A DNA stretch of 15,164 nt from Bacillota bacterium. Lineage in GTDB: Bacteria > Bacillota_A > Clostridia > Tissierellales > Peptoniphilaceae. This document shows, in pieces, positions 1 through 7,624 of this stretch. The DNA lies in NCBI GenBank assembly GCA_023418535.1, contig JAEZZN010000090.1, forward strand, positions 1 to 15,164. Reading direction: 5' to 3'. Every line of letters begins with the position of its first letter. Position 1 is the first letter of the stretch. The notes beneath the pieces were generated by a model. It did not search any database. It was not told the origin of the DNA and saw only the letters and a list, made by a program, of their open reading frames with translations. Position numbers and translations under genes: made by a program.

Positions 1-1
1 T

Positions 2-76
2 ATGAGTCATCCATGGAGAAGACAGAACTTTATTGACTTTAGAAATAGACAAACGCACCGGGATAAAGCCTCTTAA
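2..76 (+). CDS. C-terminal end of an IS transposase (5' part outside window)
   Basis: This open frame enters from the left edge and ends at a TAA at 74-76. The visible residues begin MSHPWRRQNFIDFRNRQTHR. An S-HPW-(K/R) motif followed by F..F...Q.HR resembles, from memory, the extreme C-terminus of rve-type DDE transposases of the IS481/ISNCY kind. A candidate IS terminal repeat follows at 103-127, which fits a transposase ending close to the right end of its element. Only about 24 residues are visible, so the family is tentative. A chance open frame cannot be excluded from this window alone. Confidence 0.5.
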   Translation: MSHPWRRQNFIDFRNRQTHRDKAS

Positions 77-84
77 CCCGGTGC
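55..84. terminator. Strong hairpin, probable terminator
   Basis: GCACCGGG (55-62) pairs perfectly with CCCGGTGC (77-84) around a 14-nt loop, an unusually GC-rich 8-bp stem for this AT-rich region. On the plus strand a T8 run follows after about 10 nt. On the minus strand a looser U-rich tract follows. It overlaps the stop codon of the putative transposase, so it probably belongs to the IS, but it is also the first hairpin met by treBC transcripts leaving treC. Confidence 0.55.
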
Positions 85-131
85 TAATAATTCATTTTTT
101 TTGGGACATTTTCATTTTCCCTTGACAGGTT

Positions 132-1775
132 TTATGGATTATTTCGTCTATATAACACAAGACTTTCATATGGTCTTAAATAAATATTTGCTTCGTCATG
201 TTTTATATCATCATAATTACTTAATTCTAATTTATATTCAGAATATTTTATTTGAATACTCTTTGTAGTATTAAAGAAATTACTCAATATTAATAACTCT
301 TCATTATCCAATACCCTTTTATATGCAAAAATATTTTCATTATCCATAAACATTGGAATTATATCTCCATATTGAACCAATTTAGACTTATGTCTATACT
401 CTATTAGCCTTCTATAGTGATTAAGTATTGAGTCTTTATCTAAAATTTGAGATCTTACATTTATACTGGTAAAATTATTATTAGTCATTATCCAAGGGAT
501 GGCATCAGTAAATCCTCCATTTTTAGTATCATCCCATTGCATAGTTGTTCTTCCATTATCTCTAGAATGAATAGAAACAATTCTCAATGCATCTTCTTTA
601 GATATATTTTTATTTATTAAATTATTATATGCATTAATACTTTCAACATCTCTTAACTCATCTATATTAGTAAAATTATAGTTAGTCATTCCTATTTCTT
701 CTCCTTGGAATACATAGGGAGTTCCTCTCAGTAAATGCAAAGTTGTAGCCAACATTTTTGCAGATTCATTAAAATATTCTTCAGTATTTCCAAACCTTGA
801 TATGACTCTTGGTTGGTCATGGTTTGACCAGAATAATGCATTCCATGAATTATTCTTTGTCATCTCAATTTGCCATTCAAAGATGATTTTTTTCAATTTT
901 AAAAAATCATATGGTACTATTACCCACTTGTCGTTTCCACAAAAATCAACTTTTAGATGATGAAAACTAAATACCGTATCTAGTTCATTTTCAAATTCAT
1001 TGGAATACTTTATTGCATCATATATATTTGTACTTGACATTTCCCCTACAGTTAAAATCTTTTTACCTTTTAGGGCATATCGGTTCATTTCCTTTAAATA
1101 CTTATGGATATTTTTACCATCAGTATACATAGTTCTACCATCTGAATCATCATCTTCAAATGAAGACTTGCTTATTAGATTAATTACATCAAATCTAAAA
1201 CCCTTTACACCTTTATTAGACCAAAAATTTATAATCTTATATAGTTCTTTTCTAACCTCCTCATTATCCCAATTTAAGTCTGCTTGGGTTTTATCAAATA
1301 GATGTAAATAATATTCATCCATGCTAGGTATATATTCCCAAGCACTATTTCCAAATTTACTTAACCATCTATTTGGAGGTTTATTTTCTTTTCCTTTCTT
1401 AAAAAAATAATAATTTTTATACCTATTTTCACCAGAAATCGCTTTTTTAAACCATTCATGTTCTGTTGATGTATGATTGAATACCATATCCATCATAATA
1501 CCAATATTTTTTTCATTACAGATTTTAACTAATTTTTCAAATTCTTCCATCGTTCCATAGATTGGATCGATACTATAATAATCTGAGATATCATACCCAT
1601 TATCTTTTTGTGGTGAACAATAAATTGGATTTAACCATATATAATCAACTCCAAGGTATGAAATATAATCAATTTTGCTTATTATTCCCTGTATATCTCC
1701 TATCCCATCATTATTACTATCTTTAAATGATTTTGGATATATTTGATAAATCACCTTGTCTGCAAAATTTTTCAA
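132..1775 (-). CDS. treC: Trehalose-6-phosphate hydrolase (GH13 alpha-glucosidase)
   Basis: This cytoplasmic enzyme would split trehalose 6-phosphate, made by the upstream PTS transporter, into glucose and glucose 6-phosphate. The 547-residue protein has the GH13 layout: region I DMVFNH (96-101), region II GFRFD with the nucleophile D196, region III GE with the acid/base E245, and region IV NHD with D320. The N-terminal YQIYPKSFKDSN is typical of the oligo-1,6-glucosidase/TreC subfamily, and the length matches TreA/TreC (about 550). The C-terminus (LRPYESLVLYRR) looks complete despite the adjacent IS end. The start is TTG in a TTGA overlap with the treB stop, preceded by a strong AGGAGAG Shine-Dalgarno, so translation is probably coupled to treB. 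Oligo-1,6-glucosidase is the alternative from sequence alone; the treB-treR context favours TreC. Confidence 0.9.
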   Translation of the reverse strand: MKNFADKVIYQIYPKSFKDSNNDGIGDIQGIISKIDYISYLGVDYIWLNPIYCSPQKDNGYDISDYYSIDPIYGTMEEFEKLVKICNEKNIGIMMDMVFNHTSTEHEWFKKAISGENRYKNYYFFKKGKENKPPNRWLSKFGNSAWEYIPSMDEYYLHLFDKTQADLNWDNEEVRKELYKIINFWSNKGVKGFRFDVINLISKSSFEDDDSDGRTMYTDGKNIHKYLKEMNRYALKGKKILTVGEMSSTNIYDAIKYSNEFENELDTVFSFHHLKVDFCGNDKWVIVPYDFLKLKKIIFEWQIEMTKNNSWNALFWSNHDQPRVISRFGNTEEYFNESAKMLATTLHLLRGTPYVFQGEEIGMTNYNFTNIDELRDVESINAYNNLINKNISKEDALRIVSIHSRDNGRTTMQWDDTKNGGFTDAIPWIMTNNNFTSINVRSQILDKDSILNHYRRLIEYRHKSKLVQYGDIIPMFMDNENIFAYKRVLDNEELLILSNFFNTTKSIQIKYSEYKLELSNYDDIKHDEANIYLRPYESLVLYRRNNP

Positions 1776-3202
1776 TTCTTCTCTCCTCTTTTCGCCATAA
1801 TAAACTTACCTACAATTAATGTAAGAGCTATCGGTATTATTATTGATAGTAACATTGCAATGAAGAATACAAGCATAAATTCTGGAAATATCGAAAGTAT
1901 TCCCGGCAGTCCTCCGACACCAATACTTACTGCCTTTACTCCGAATCCTACCGAAACCATAGCAGCTATTGATGAACCTATCATTCCACATATAAGTGGA
2001 TATCCATATTTTATATTTACACCAAATAACGCTGGTTCTGTAACCCCTAGATAACATGATATATATGCAGGTACATTAACTTGCTGTCTATCCTTATCCT
2101 TTCTTTGCAATATGGAAACTCCAACAACTGCTGAGCCTTGAGCTATATTACTTAACGCAATCATAGGCCAAAGTATTGTACCGCCTACTGATGATATTAG
2201 CACCGTATCTATTGTATTTGTCATATGATGCAATCCTGTAATAACAATTGGCGCATATAATAAGCCAAATACCCCAGCAAATAGGAATCCATAACCAGAT
2301 GTAAGGCCTCCATAAACTATTTTTGATATTCCATCTCCAATTATCCACCCTATTGGTCCTAAAAGTGTATGAGCCAATATTACTGCTATTACTAATGAGC
2401 AGAATGGGACAATGATCATACTTATTACTTGAGGAGTTATTTTCCTAAAAAACTTCTCCAAATATACTAATATAAAAGCTGCAAGGATTGCTGATATTAC
2501 TTGTCCCTGATAACCTATCATCTGAATTTTAAATATTCCAAAATCCCATACAGGTATTTTTTCGACAGGAGTTGATGCAACAGCAAACCCATTTAGTAGT
2601 TGAGGTGAAACTAAAGTCAGTCCTAATATAATACCTAATATTTGTGTAGTACCCATTTTTCTAGTTATTGACCATGCTATACCAACTGGTAGTAAATGAA
2701 ATACAGCTTCTCCTATAAGCCATAAAAAGTCATGAACTCCATGCCAAAATACAGATATATCTATCAATGTTTTTGTACCATTTTCAAAAAAGTTTATGCT
2801 ACCAATAACATTTCTAAAGCCTAAAATTAAACCACCACAGATAAGGGCTGGTATAATTGGCGCAAAAATTTCACCAAAATTACTCATAATTCTCTGTAAT
2901 AGATTCTGATTGCTTTTAGCCTTTTCTTTAATTTCATCCTTAGACGAAATTTCTATACCTGCATTCTTAATAAATTCATTATAGAAGTTTGCTACATCAT
3001 TCCCTATTATTACTTGAAACTGCCCAGCTTGTGTAAATGTACCTTTTACTGAAGCTATCGCCTCTATCTTATCTATTGAAACTTTATTTGCATCTTTTAA
3101 TACAAATCTCATTCTCGTCATACAATGTGTAACCGCAACTATATTTTCGTTTCCTCCAACATAATCAAGTAATTCTTTTGTATCTTTAGAATACTTTGAC
3201 AT
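1772..3202 (-). CDS. treB: PTS trehalose-specific transporter subunit IIBC
   Basis: This integral membrane permease imports trehalose and phosphorylates it to trehalose 6-phosphate. The EIIB domain (about 1-85) contains the phospho-acceptor cysteine C27 in THCMTRMRF. The EIIC domain (about 105-476) has many hydrophobic segments and family motifs such as ITGLHHMTNTID (321-332) and a TEPALFG motif further on. There is no fused EIIA domain, so a glucose-type EIIA must act in trans, as in other TreB systems. ATG is preceded by AAAGGA at a suitable spacing. The next gene, treC, overlaps its stop codon. Divergent treR and the operators in the shared upstream region indicate TreR control. A related sucrose or beta-glucoside EIIBC is less likely because of the treC and treR neighbours. 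Confidence 0.9.
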   Translation of the reverse strand: MSKYSKDTKELLDYVGGNENIVAVTHCMTRMRFVLKDANKVSIDKIEAIASVKGTFTQAGQFQVIIGNDVANFYNEFIKNAGIEISSKDEIKEKAKSNQNLLQRIMSNFGEIFAPIIPALICGGLILGFRNVIGSINFFENGTKTLIDISVFWHGVHDFLWLIGEAVFHLLPVGIAWSITRKMGTTQILGIILGLTLVSPQLLNGFAVASTPVEKIPVWDFGIFKIQMIGYQGQVISAILAAFILVYLEKFFRKITPQVISMIIVPFCSLVIAVILAHTLLGPIGWIIGDGISKIVYGGLTSGYGFLFAGVFGLLYAPIVITGLHHMTNTIDTVLISSVGGTILWPMIALSNIAQGSAVVGVSILQRKDKDRQQVNVPAYISCYLGVTEPALFGVNIKYGYPLICGMIGSSIAAMVSVGFGVKAVSIGVGGLPGILSIFPEFMLVFFIAMLLSIIIPIALTLIVGKFIMAKRGEKN

Positions 3203-3228
3203 ATCATCGTTCCTTTCTTATCTTAAAT

Positions 3229-3240
3229 TTGTTTAAACAA
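3229..3240. promoter_or_regulatory. Probable TreR operator (proximal)
   Basis: TTGTTTAAACAA is a perfect 12-bp palindrome. It matches 10 of 12 positions of the TreR operator TTGTATATACAA as I recall it from Bacillus subtilis. It lies just downstream of a TATAAT on the treB strand, where a bound repressor would cover the transcription start. Confidence 0.65.
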
Positions 3241-3244
3241 CTTT

Positions 3245-3278
3245 ATTATATCTTCCTATTTTAATATGCTTTTGTCAA
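3245..3278 (-). promoter_or_regulatory. Candidate treBC promoter elements
   Basis: On the minus strand there is a consensus TATAAT (3250-3245) about 43 bp upstream of the treB start, and a consensus TTGACA (3278-3273). They are 22 bp apart, longer than the normal 16-19, so the two may not form one promoter. TATAAT alone, next to the palindromic operator at 3229-3240, is the better-supported half. Confidence 0.4.
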
Positions 3279-3283
3279 TACCT

Positions 3284-3295
3284 TTGTGTATATAA
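3284..3295. promoter_or_regulatory. Possible second TreR site (distal)
   Basis: TTGTGTATATAA also matches 10 of 12 positions of the recalled TreR consensus but is not a perfect palindrome. Its centre is 55 bp from that of the site at 3229-3240. It lies just upstream of the TTGACA on the treB strand and upstream of treR, so it could contribute to cooperative repression or autoregulation. Confidence 0.4.
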
Positions 3296-3349
3296 GTTTA
3301 TATTTTAGTTATTAATATACTAGATAAATATGATTTCATATAATAAAAT

Positions 3350-4075
3350 ATGTTTATGGCAAAAATGAAATATCAAATAATCTATAATGATTTGAAAAAA
3401 AGAATTGAAAACTATGAATATAAACGGGGCGATATGTTACCAAGCGAAACTTCAATTACTAATGAATACTCATGCTCTAGAAATACTGTTAGACGTGCTA
3501 TTAGTATGCTTGAAGATACTGGATATGTTCAGTCTACTCAAGGAAAAGGTGTTACAGTTATTTTTGAAGAAAGAGATAAAACAGCTTTTTATTTTAACTA
3601 TATAGAAACTTTTTCAGAAGCAATGGATAGGATAAATAAGAAAGGACATACTAAAGTTATTTTGTTAGGTAATATAGATTGTACAAAATCTCTTAGCCTT
3701 AGAACAGGTTTTAAAATAGGCACTCCTCTAACCTACATTCAAAGACTTCACTTTATTGATGATTCTCCTGTTATAATTAATAACTCTTATTTTAGAGCTG
3801 ATATTATTCCAAATATAACGGAAAAAATTGCTATTGATTCATTTTATAAATATATAGAATCAGTTTTAAGAATAACTATTGTAAATAGCAAGAGATGGCT
3901 TACAGTAGAACCTATAACCGCAGTCGATGAAAAATATCTAGGAATTAATAATATAAATGCATTAGCTGTTATATCTTCTCAAACATTTGATTCAAACGGC
4001 ACAATGATTGAATTTACTGAGTCTAGGCATAATCCAACAAATTTCAGGTTTGAATATATAGCTAAAAGAAGATAG
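3350..4075 (+). CDS. treR: Trehalose operon repressor, GntR family
   Basis: This is a cytoplasmic transcription factor expected to repress treBC and respond to trehalose 6-phosphate. The N-terminal third is a winged-helix GntR domain: DLKKRIENYEYKRGDMLPSE, then SCSRNTVRRAISMLEDTGYV and a QGKG wing. The remainder (about 90-235) fits the UTRA ligand-binding domain. Its length of 241 residues is close to B. subtilis TreR (238). It is divergent from treBC across a 147-bp region containing two TreR-like palindromes. The start is ambiguous: ATG codons at 3350, 3356 and 3365 are in frame, and none has a recognisable Shine-Dalgarno. A TATAAT at 3339-3344 lies so close that the transcript could begin at or next to the first ATG. 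Confidence 0.87.
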   Translation: MFMAKMKYQIIYNDLKKRIENYEYKRGDMLPSETSITNEYSCSRNTVRRAISMLEDTGYVQSTQGKGVTVIFEERDKTAFYFNYIETFSEAMDRINKKGHTKVILLGNIDCTKSLSLRTGFKIGTPLTYIQRLHFIDDSPVIINNSYFRADIIPNITEKIAIDSFYKYIESVLRITIVNSKRWLTVEPITAVDEKYLGINNINALAVISSQTFDSNGTMIEFTESRHNPTNFRFEYIAKRR

Positions 4076-4080
4076 TCTTT

Positions 4081-4128
4081 ATACGCATAAAAGCAATCGT
4101 AAATTTTTACGATTGCTTTTATGCGTAT
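4081..4128. repeat. Long palindrome, copy 1 (possible bidirectional terminator)
   Basis: The 48-bp sequence is a 23-bp perfect inverted repeat around a TT centre. Each arm runs from ATACGCATAAAAG through CAATCG to TAAA and its complement. It starts 5 bp after the treR stop and lies 17 bp beyond the stop of the convergent AlbA_2 gene. The A4...T4 symmetry around GCAATCG/CGATTGC fits a bidirectional terminator. Two nearly identical copies occur at 5447-5490 and 14630-14673, so it is also a dispersed repeat. Confidence 0.85.
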
Positions 4129-4145
4129 TATATGTAAATACCATA

Positions 4146-5399
4146 TTACTTTACTTTATATTTTGTTCCTCGTCCTCTGCCTTTAATATCTATATAACCT
4201 TTTTTTGCCATATCTTTAAGTAATTTTGTAGTTTTTGATTTTCCAAATGGTACATATGGTTCAATATCACTTATTTGCTTTAATACAGTTCTACTCAATA
4301 TTCTATATACTATTATCTCATCATTCGTTAGATTTATAGCTTCTTCATAGATTGGTAATATAACTTTAATTGAATTCTCTGCTATTTCAAAAATAGGCTG
4401 AACTAAATTTCCTTTATACATCTGTTTTATCCTGATAATCCCTGTTCCAAATATCTCAACAAAACCCAATCTATAAAAAACATTTGCAAGATCTCTATTT
4501 CTTAGAATTGATAGTTTTCCAGATAAATACTCATCTTTAGAGATTCCATATGGTAGCCCTCCTGGCGAAATAACTTCAATTTTATCGTCGAACATAGAAA
4601 TTTTAATCTGAGAGTCTATATCCCATGTTCTATGAATTAAAGCATTTGAAACAGCTTCTCTAAAAGCAGATTCAGGAACTTTTTCTATAATCTTTCTATT
4701 TGTTCCTTCAATTTTCTCATACTGATAATAATCTTTATATGCATTTAACGCTTTATCATATAGTTGTAGAATCGATATGTTTTCAAATTTTAGCCTTTTT
4801 TCAATTATATTTATATTTTCTCCAAATTTTATAATATCAATGCCTGGAAATTTATTTTTATCTGCCAAAATACCTGCAGCGTTATTATATCCATATTTTT
4901 CACTATATAAATTTAATGTTTTTAATGTATCCTTATTAAATTCCTGTATTTTTATATGCCTTTTTAAATATTTACTAAGTATATCGAATGTTAAATTTTG
5001 ATTGCTACAAGTTAGTTCTTCAAATCTTATATTCTTTCCCTCTAATATAAGTCTGGATAATTCTAGCCTATCTACTTCTATTGTCGATGTATCATTCCTT
5101 TTATATGCTTTCGATTTATACATGTACGGTTTTTGCAGTCCACTGTTTATAGTAAGTTTTATAATCTTATCAGCATCTAGTATTTCTAGTGAATAATGAG
5201 GCTGAGGTATAATACTATCATTTATCTTATTTTCTATATCTAAGCATGCTTGCATTATATTAGAAATACCTTTAATATTTCCATTATTATCTATTCCAAA
5301 AAAAATTTTACCACCATTATAATTTGCAAAAGCACTAACTGTTTTTAAGAACGAATTAGTCACCAATTCTTTAAATTCAATTGTACTTGTTTCACGCAT
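4146..5399 (-). CDS. AlbA_2 / HATPase_c_4 putative transcriptional regulator
   Basis: The 417-residue protein has the three-part COG2865-type (RecG-like regulator) architecture. An N-terminal AlbA_2 (Schlafen-like) nucleic-acid-binding domain starts MRETSTIEFKE and includes ANYNGGKIFFGIDNNG. A GHKL-type ATP-binding region has E-S-AFREAVSNALIHR (about 243-257) and SPGGLP (278-283). A C-terminal winged helix (PYVPFGKSKTTKLLKDMAKKG) follows. The precise function is unknown; related proteins are annotated as regulators and some occur in defence or mobile regions. ATG at 5399 is chosen over TTG at 5417 because AGAGG lies 8 nt upstream of it. It is monocistronic, has its own promoter and is bracketed by palindrome copies 1 and 2, suggesting it was inserted between the trehalose and ring-opening gene sets. 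Confidence 0.82.
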   Translation of the reverse strand: MRETSTIEFKELVTNSFLKTVSAFANYNGGKIFFGIDNNGNIKGISNIMQACLDIENKINDSIIPQPHYSLEILDADKIIKLTINSGLQKPYMYKSKAYKRNDTSTIEVDRLELSRLILEGKNIRFEELTCSNQNLTFDILSKYLKRHIKIQEFNKDTLKTLNLYSEKYGYNNAAGILADKNKFPGIDIIKFGENINIIEKRLKFENISILQLYDKALNAYKDYYQYEKIEGTNRKIIEKVPESAFREAVSNALIHRTWDIDSQIKISMFDDKIEVISPGGLPYGISKDEYLSGKLSILRNRDLANVFYRLGFVEIFGTGIIRIKQMYKGNLVQPIFEIAENSIKVILPIYEEAINLTNDEIIVYRILSRTVLKQISDIEPYVPFGKSKTTKLLKDMAKKGYIDIKGRGRGTKYKVK

Positions 5400-5431
5400 A
5401 ATGATATCCTCTTTCAAATTATTTTTATTAT

Positions 5432-5460
5432 ATTATATTTATAATCACGCATAAAAGCAA
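5432..5460 (-). promoter_or_regulatory. Likely promoter of the AlbA_2 gene, -35 inside palindrome copy 2
   Basis: On the minus strand TTGCTT (5460-5455) is followed, after exactly 17 bp, by TATAAT (5437-5432), about 33 bp upstream of the ATG at 5399. The -35 hexamer belongs to one arm of palindrome copy 2, whereas the -10 lies outside the repeat. Confidence 0.6.
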
Positions 5461-5490
5461 TCGTAAAAATTTACGATTGCTTTTATGCGT
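5447..5490. repeat. Long palindrome, copy 2
   Basis: The 44 bp form a 21-bp perfect inverted repeat with an AA centre. It is identical to the core of copies 1 and 3 except that their centre is TT, so only the loop is reversed. It lies between the AlbA_2 promoter and the terminator of the DUF2877 gene. On its right side it is followed by the same terminator module as copy 3. Confidence 0.85.
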
Positions 5491-5502
5491 ATCATCCATG
5501 TA

Positions 5503-5527
5503 TAAAAAGAGCACGGTTGCCCATGCT
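5503..5527 (-). terminator. Rho-independent terminator of the ring-opening operon
   Basis: Read on the minus strand, AGCATGG, loop GCAA, CCGTGCT (one G-U pair) is followed by CTTTTT. The stem begins 4 nt after the DUF2877 stop codon. The GCAA tetraloop and U-run make this a convincing intrinsic terminator. It is nearly identical to the one at 14683-14713. Confidence 0.85.
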
Positions 5528-5531
5528 ATTT

Positions 5532-6305
5532 TTAATTTATATTACTATTATAATTATTGTTTAATGAACATGAAAGACCTAGTAAAAAGTCATATCCTGA
5601 TGTGCTTCCATATGAAGTTATTTTATATATGTTCTTATATATATTAATATCTTCATCAGATCTTAGAGAATATATAATATCTTTAATAATTGAGTTAGAT
5701 TTAAAATTAATTATGTCCATAATTTTAGTCCTTGAAATAATATTAGTCTTATTCATTAATATTCTTAGTTGTTCATTTGCCATATGTTTAATTCCTAAAA
5801 TATTAAGCCCTAAAATATATCCCATTATAAAATCATCCCCACTTGGAGTAAGTCCTTTTCCATTTCCAATTAAAAATTTTAGAAATTTATAAAATTCATA
5901 TATTCCAGTTATTTTAGCTATAAAATTTATATCCAAATCTGTATTACTTTCAATTGCTGATATAAATCCTTTAAGATTTTTCTGTAATTTTTCAATCTCT
6001 TTTTTTTCTATTTTTCTTATATGCAAATCTACTTTTTCTGCATAAGAGTAATCAAATATAATATTTTTATCTTTTATTATTATTGTATTATCTCCGCAAT
6101 AAACTACGTCACCCTTGTCTATTATAAAACTTTGATTATCCATATTCATACCAAATGAATCTGTATAATCACCATTCATATTAATGTTTATAATTCTATC
6201 AAACATAATATTAAATGATCTTTTAAATACTGAGTGTACCTTTCCTTTTTTATTTCTTAAATATTCAATTAATTCCTCATCTATTCGATTAATAAAATAG
6301 TGCAT
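5532..6305 (-). CDS. allH: DUF2877 protein, AllH-like carbamoyltransferase subunit
   Basis: The 257-residue protein matches the DUF2877 family (E. coli YlbF/AllH). The signature GNGKGLTPSGDDF (147-159) is present, with the second family motif GSTSGYDFLLGL near the C-terminus (233-244). In E. coli, allF (fdrA), allG (ylbE) and allH (ylbF) are reported as jointly required for oxamate carbamoyltransferase activity. Here the other two partners are encoded at the start of the same operon, so a role in a related phosphorolytic carbamoyltransferase is inferred. It is soluble, with no signal peptide. Its ATG overlaps the permease stop by one base (TAATG), indicating translational coupling, and it is the last gene before the terminator. 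The gene symbol reflects family homology, not proven substrate. Confidence 0.8.
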   Translation of the reverse strand: MHYFINRIDEELIEYLRNKKGKVHSVFKRSFNIMFDRIININMNGDYTDSFGMNMDNQSFIIDKGDVVYCGDNTIIIKDKNIIFDYSYAEKVDLHIRKIEKKEIEKLQKNLKGFISAIESNTDLDINFIAKITGIYEFYKFLKFLIGNGKGLTPSGDDFIMGYILGLNILGIKHMANEQLRILMNKTNIISRTKIMDIINFKSNSIIKDIIYSLRSDEDINIYKNIYKITSYGSTSGYDFLLGLSCSLNNNYNSNIN

Positions 6306-7615
6306 TATGCTTCTCTTTCTAACTTTTTGGGAAGTAGTAAATCTAAGATTACACCAACCAAAAATACTAATGAAATGCTATTATGACCTATTATATCCCC
6401 AATAATTCTAGGAAATAAATCAAACAATCCTTCTACCGAAGTAAATCCAATGCCTATACTTAAAGATAGTGATGCTATAAGCAAATTTCTATAATTCAAT
6501 CCACTATTAATTAGCATTTCCATCCCTGTTACCAATATTGATCCAAACATCATTATGGTACATCCACCTAAAACAGGTTCTGGTAGCGTAGCAAAAATTC
6601 TTCCAATTTGAGGAATAGCACCTGCAATAATTAATATTACTGCTCCTATCATAATTGCAAATCTATTAATAACTTTACTAATCTTTATAAGCCCAATATT
6701 TTGTGTAAATGATGTTAAAGGCATACATCCAAATAATCCAGAAAATGAGCTTAAAAAACCATCACATCTTAATGAACCCGATAATTCGCTATCAGTAGGT
6801 TCTCTATTAAATATAATGCTAGTTAGCGCTGTTGTATCCCCAATAGTTTCAGCTGCTGAAATAAATGCTACACAAGTAACTGATATCATTGGTATCACTC
6901 TAAAATCTGGCTTATACGGAATTATACTGGGCAATGATACTATATTTACTCCTGTTAATTGAGAAAAATCAACTATTCCAAAAAAACATGAAAAAATATA
7001 TCCTACTACTAACCCAAAAAACACTGATAACTGTCTAATATAAGATTTAGTTAAAATTTGAAATAATATACTAGAAAACAATGTAATAAATCCTATCAGT
7101 GGATAAATACCGTTTCCAAAATCATTATTGTTGTAACCTACAAACGAACTTGCCCCAACAGGTAATAGTGAAAAACCTATTGATATTACAACACAAGCAG
7201 AAACTACTTTAGTTATCAATTTTCTGATATATTTTATGTATATTCCTAGTAATCCCTCGATTATTCCAGCAAATATAATAGATCCAATTACAGTTTCGTA
7301 TCCATAATTTATACCTACATAGCTTAATACTCCAACAAAAGGAAAACTTATTCCCATTATTATAGGCAAACCTGAACCTATTTTAAATATTGGATACATT
7401 TGAATTATTGACGCAATTCCAGCAATAAATATAGCAGTTTGAATTAGTGATGTAGTTTCATCTAATGTCATATTTATCTGAGAAGACACAACTATTATTG
7501 GTGCTAAATTCCCTACAAACATTGTTAGAACGTGCTGAATTCCAAAAGGTATAGCCTTTAAGATTGGGATCTTACCATCCAATTGGGTTAATAAATTTAC
7601 ATCTCCTTCTTTCAT
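6305..7615 (-). CDS. NCS2 family nucleobase permease (xanthine/uracil type)
   Basis: This 436-residue polytopic membrane protein belongs to the nucleobase:cation symporter-2 family. Visible signatures are the GIQHVLTMF motif of TM1 (Q27-H28), AAETIGD in the substrate-binding helix (E256) and TQNIGLIKISKV, the NCS2 QN-x-G signature (Q305-G308). The QH and ETIGD motifs are more like purine (xanthine/urate) members than uracil permeases, but specificity cannot be read from sequence with certainty. In this operon it most probably imports the cyclic substrate of the amidohydrolase, driven by H+ or Na+. Its start is 9 nt after the stop of the preceding transporter and has only a weak AGG upstream; its stop overlaps the DUF2877 start. 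Confidence 0.85.
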   Translation of the reverse strand: MKEGDVNLLTQLDGKIPILKAIPFGIQHVLTMFVGNLAPIIVVSSQINMTLDETTSLIQTAIFIAGIASIIQMYPIFKIGSGLPIIMGISFPFVGVLSYVGINYGYETVIGSIIFAGIIEGLLGIYIKYIRKLITKVVSACVVISIGFSLLPVGASSFVGYNNNDFGNGIYPLIGFITLFSSILFQILTKSYIRQLSVFFGLVVGYIFSCFFGIVDFSQLTGVNIVSLPSIIPYKPDFRVIPMISVTCVAFISAAETIGDTTALTSIIFNREPTDSELSGSLRCDGFLSSFSGLFGCMPLTSFTQNIGLIKISKVINRFAIMIGAVILIIAGAIPQIGRIFATLPEPVLGGCTIMMFGSILVTGMEMLINSGLNYRNLLIASLSLSIGIGFTSVEGLFDLFPRIIGDIIGHNSISLVFLVGVILDLLLPKKLEREA

Positions 7616-7624
7616 AAATTAAAC

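Larger units (their letters stand above)
1..127 (+). mobile_element. Right end of an insertion sequence abutting treC
   Basis: The segment combines a transposase-like C-terminus (2-76), a hairpin (55-84), a T8 run (95-102) and a sequence at 103-127 that reads inward, on the minus strand, as TGTCAAGGG followed by an A-rich stretch and ATGTCCC. That pattern resembles the TGTCA-type terminal repeats of some IS families (recalled, not searched). The treC stop codon starts 4 bp beyond, at 132-134. The left end of the element and any target duplication are outside the window, so the boundary is inferred. Confidence 0.45.

Noticed and set aside
103..127. Hairpin terminator formed by GGGA...TCCC at the IS end
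   Set aside because: Only a 4-bp stem pairs reliably and no U-run follows on either strand in the right place; a terminal repeat explains it better.
3245..3278. A standard treB promoter made from TTGACA and TATAAT
   Set aside because: The 22-bp spacing is outside the usual range; the elements are listed only as candidates.
5400..5417. TTG start for the AlbA_2 gene at 5417
   Set aside because: AGAGG lies inside this stretch at the correct distance from ATG 5399, and the AlbA_2 domain begins at MRETSTIEFKE.
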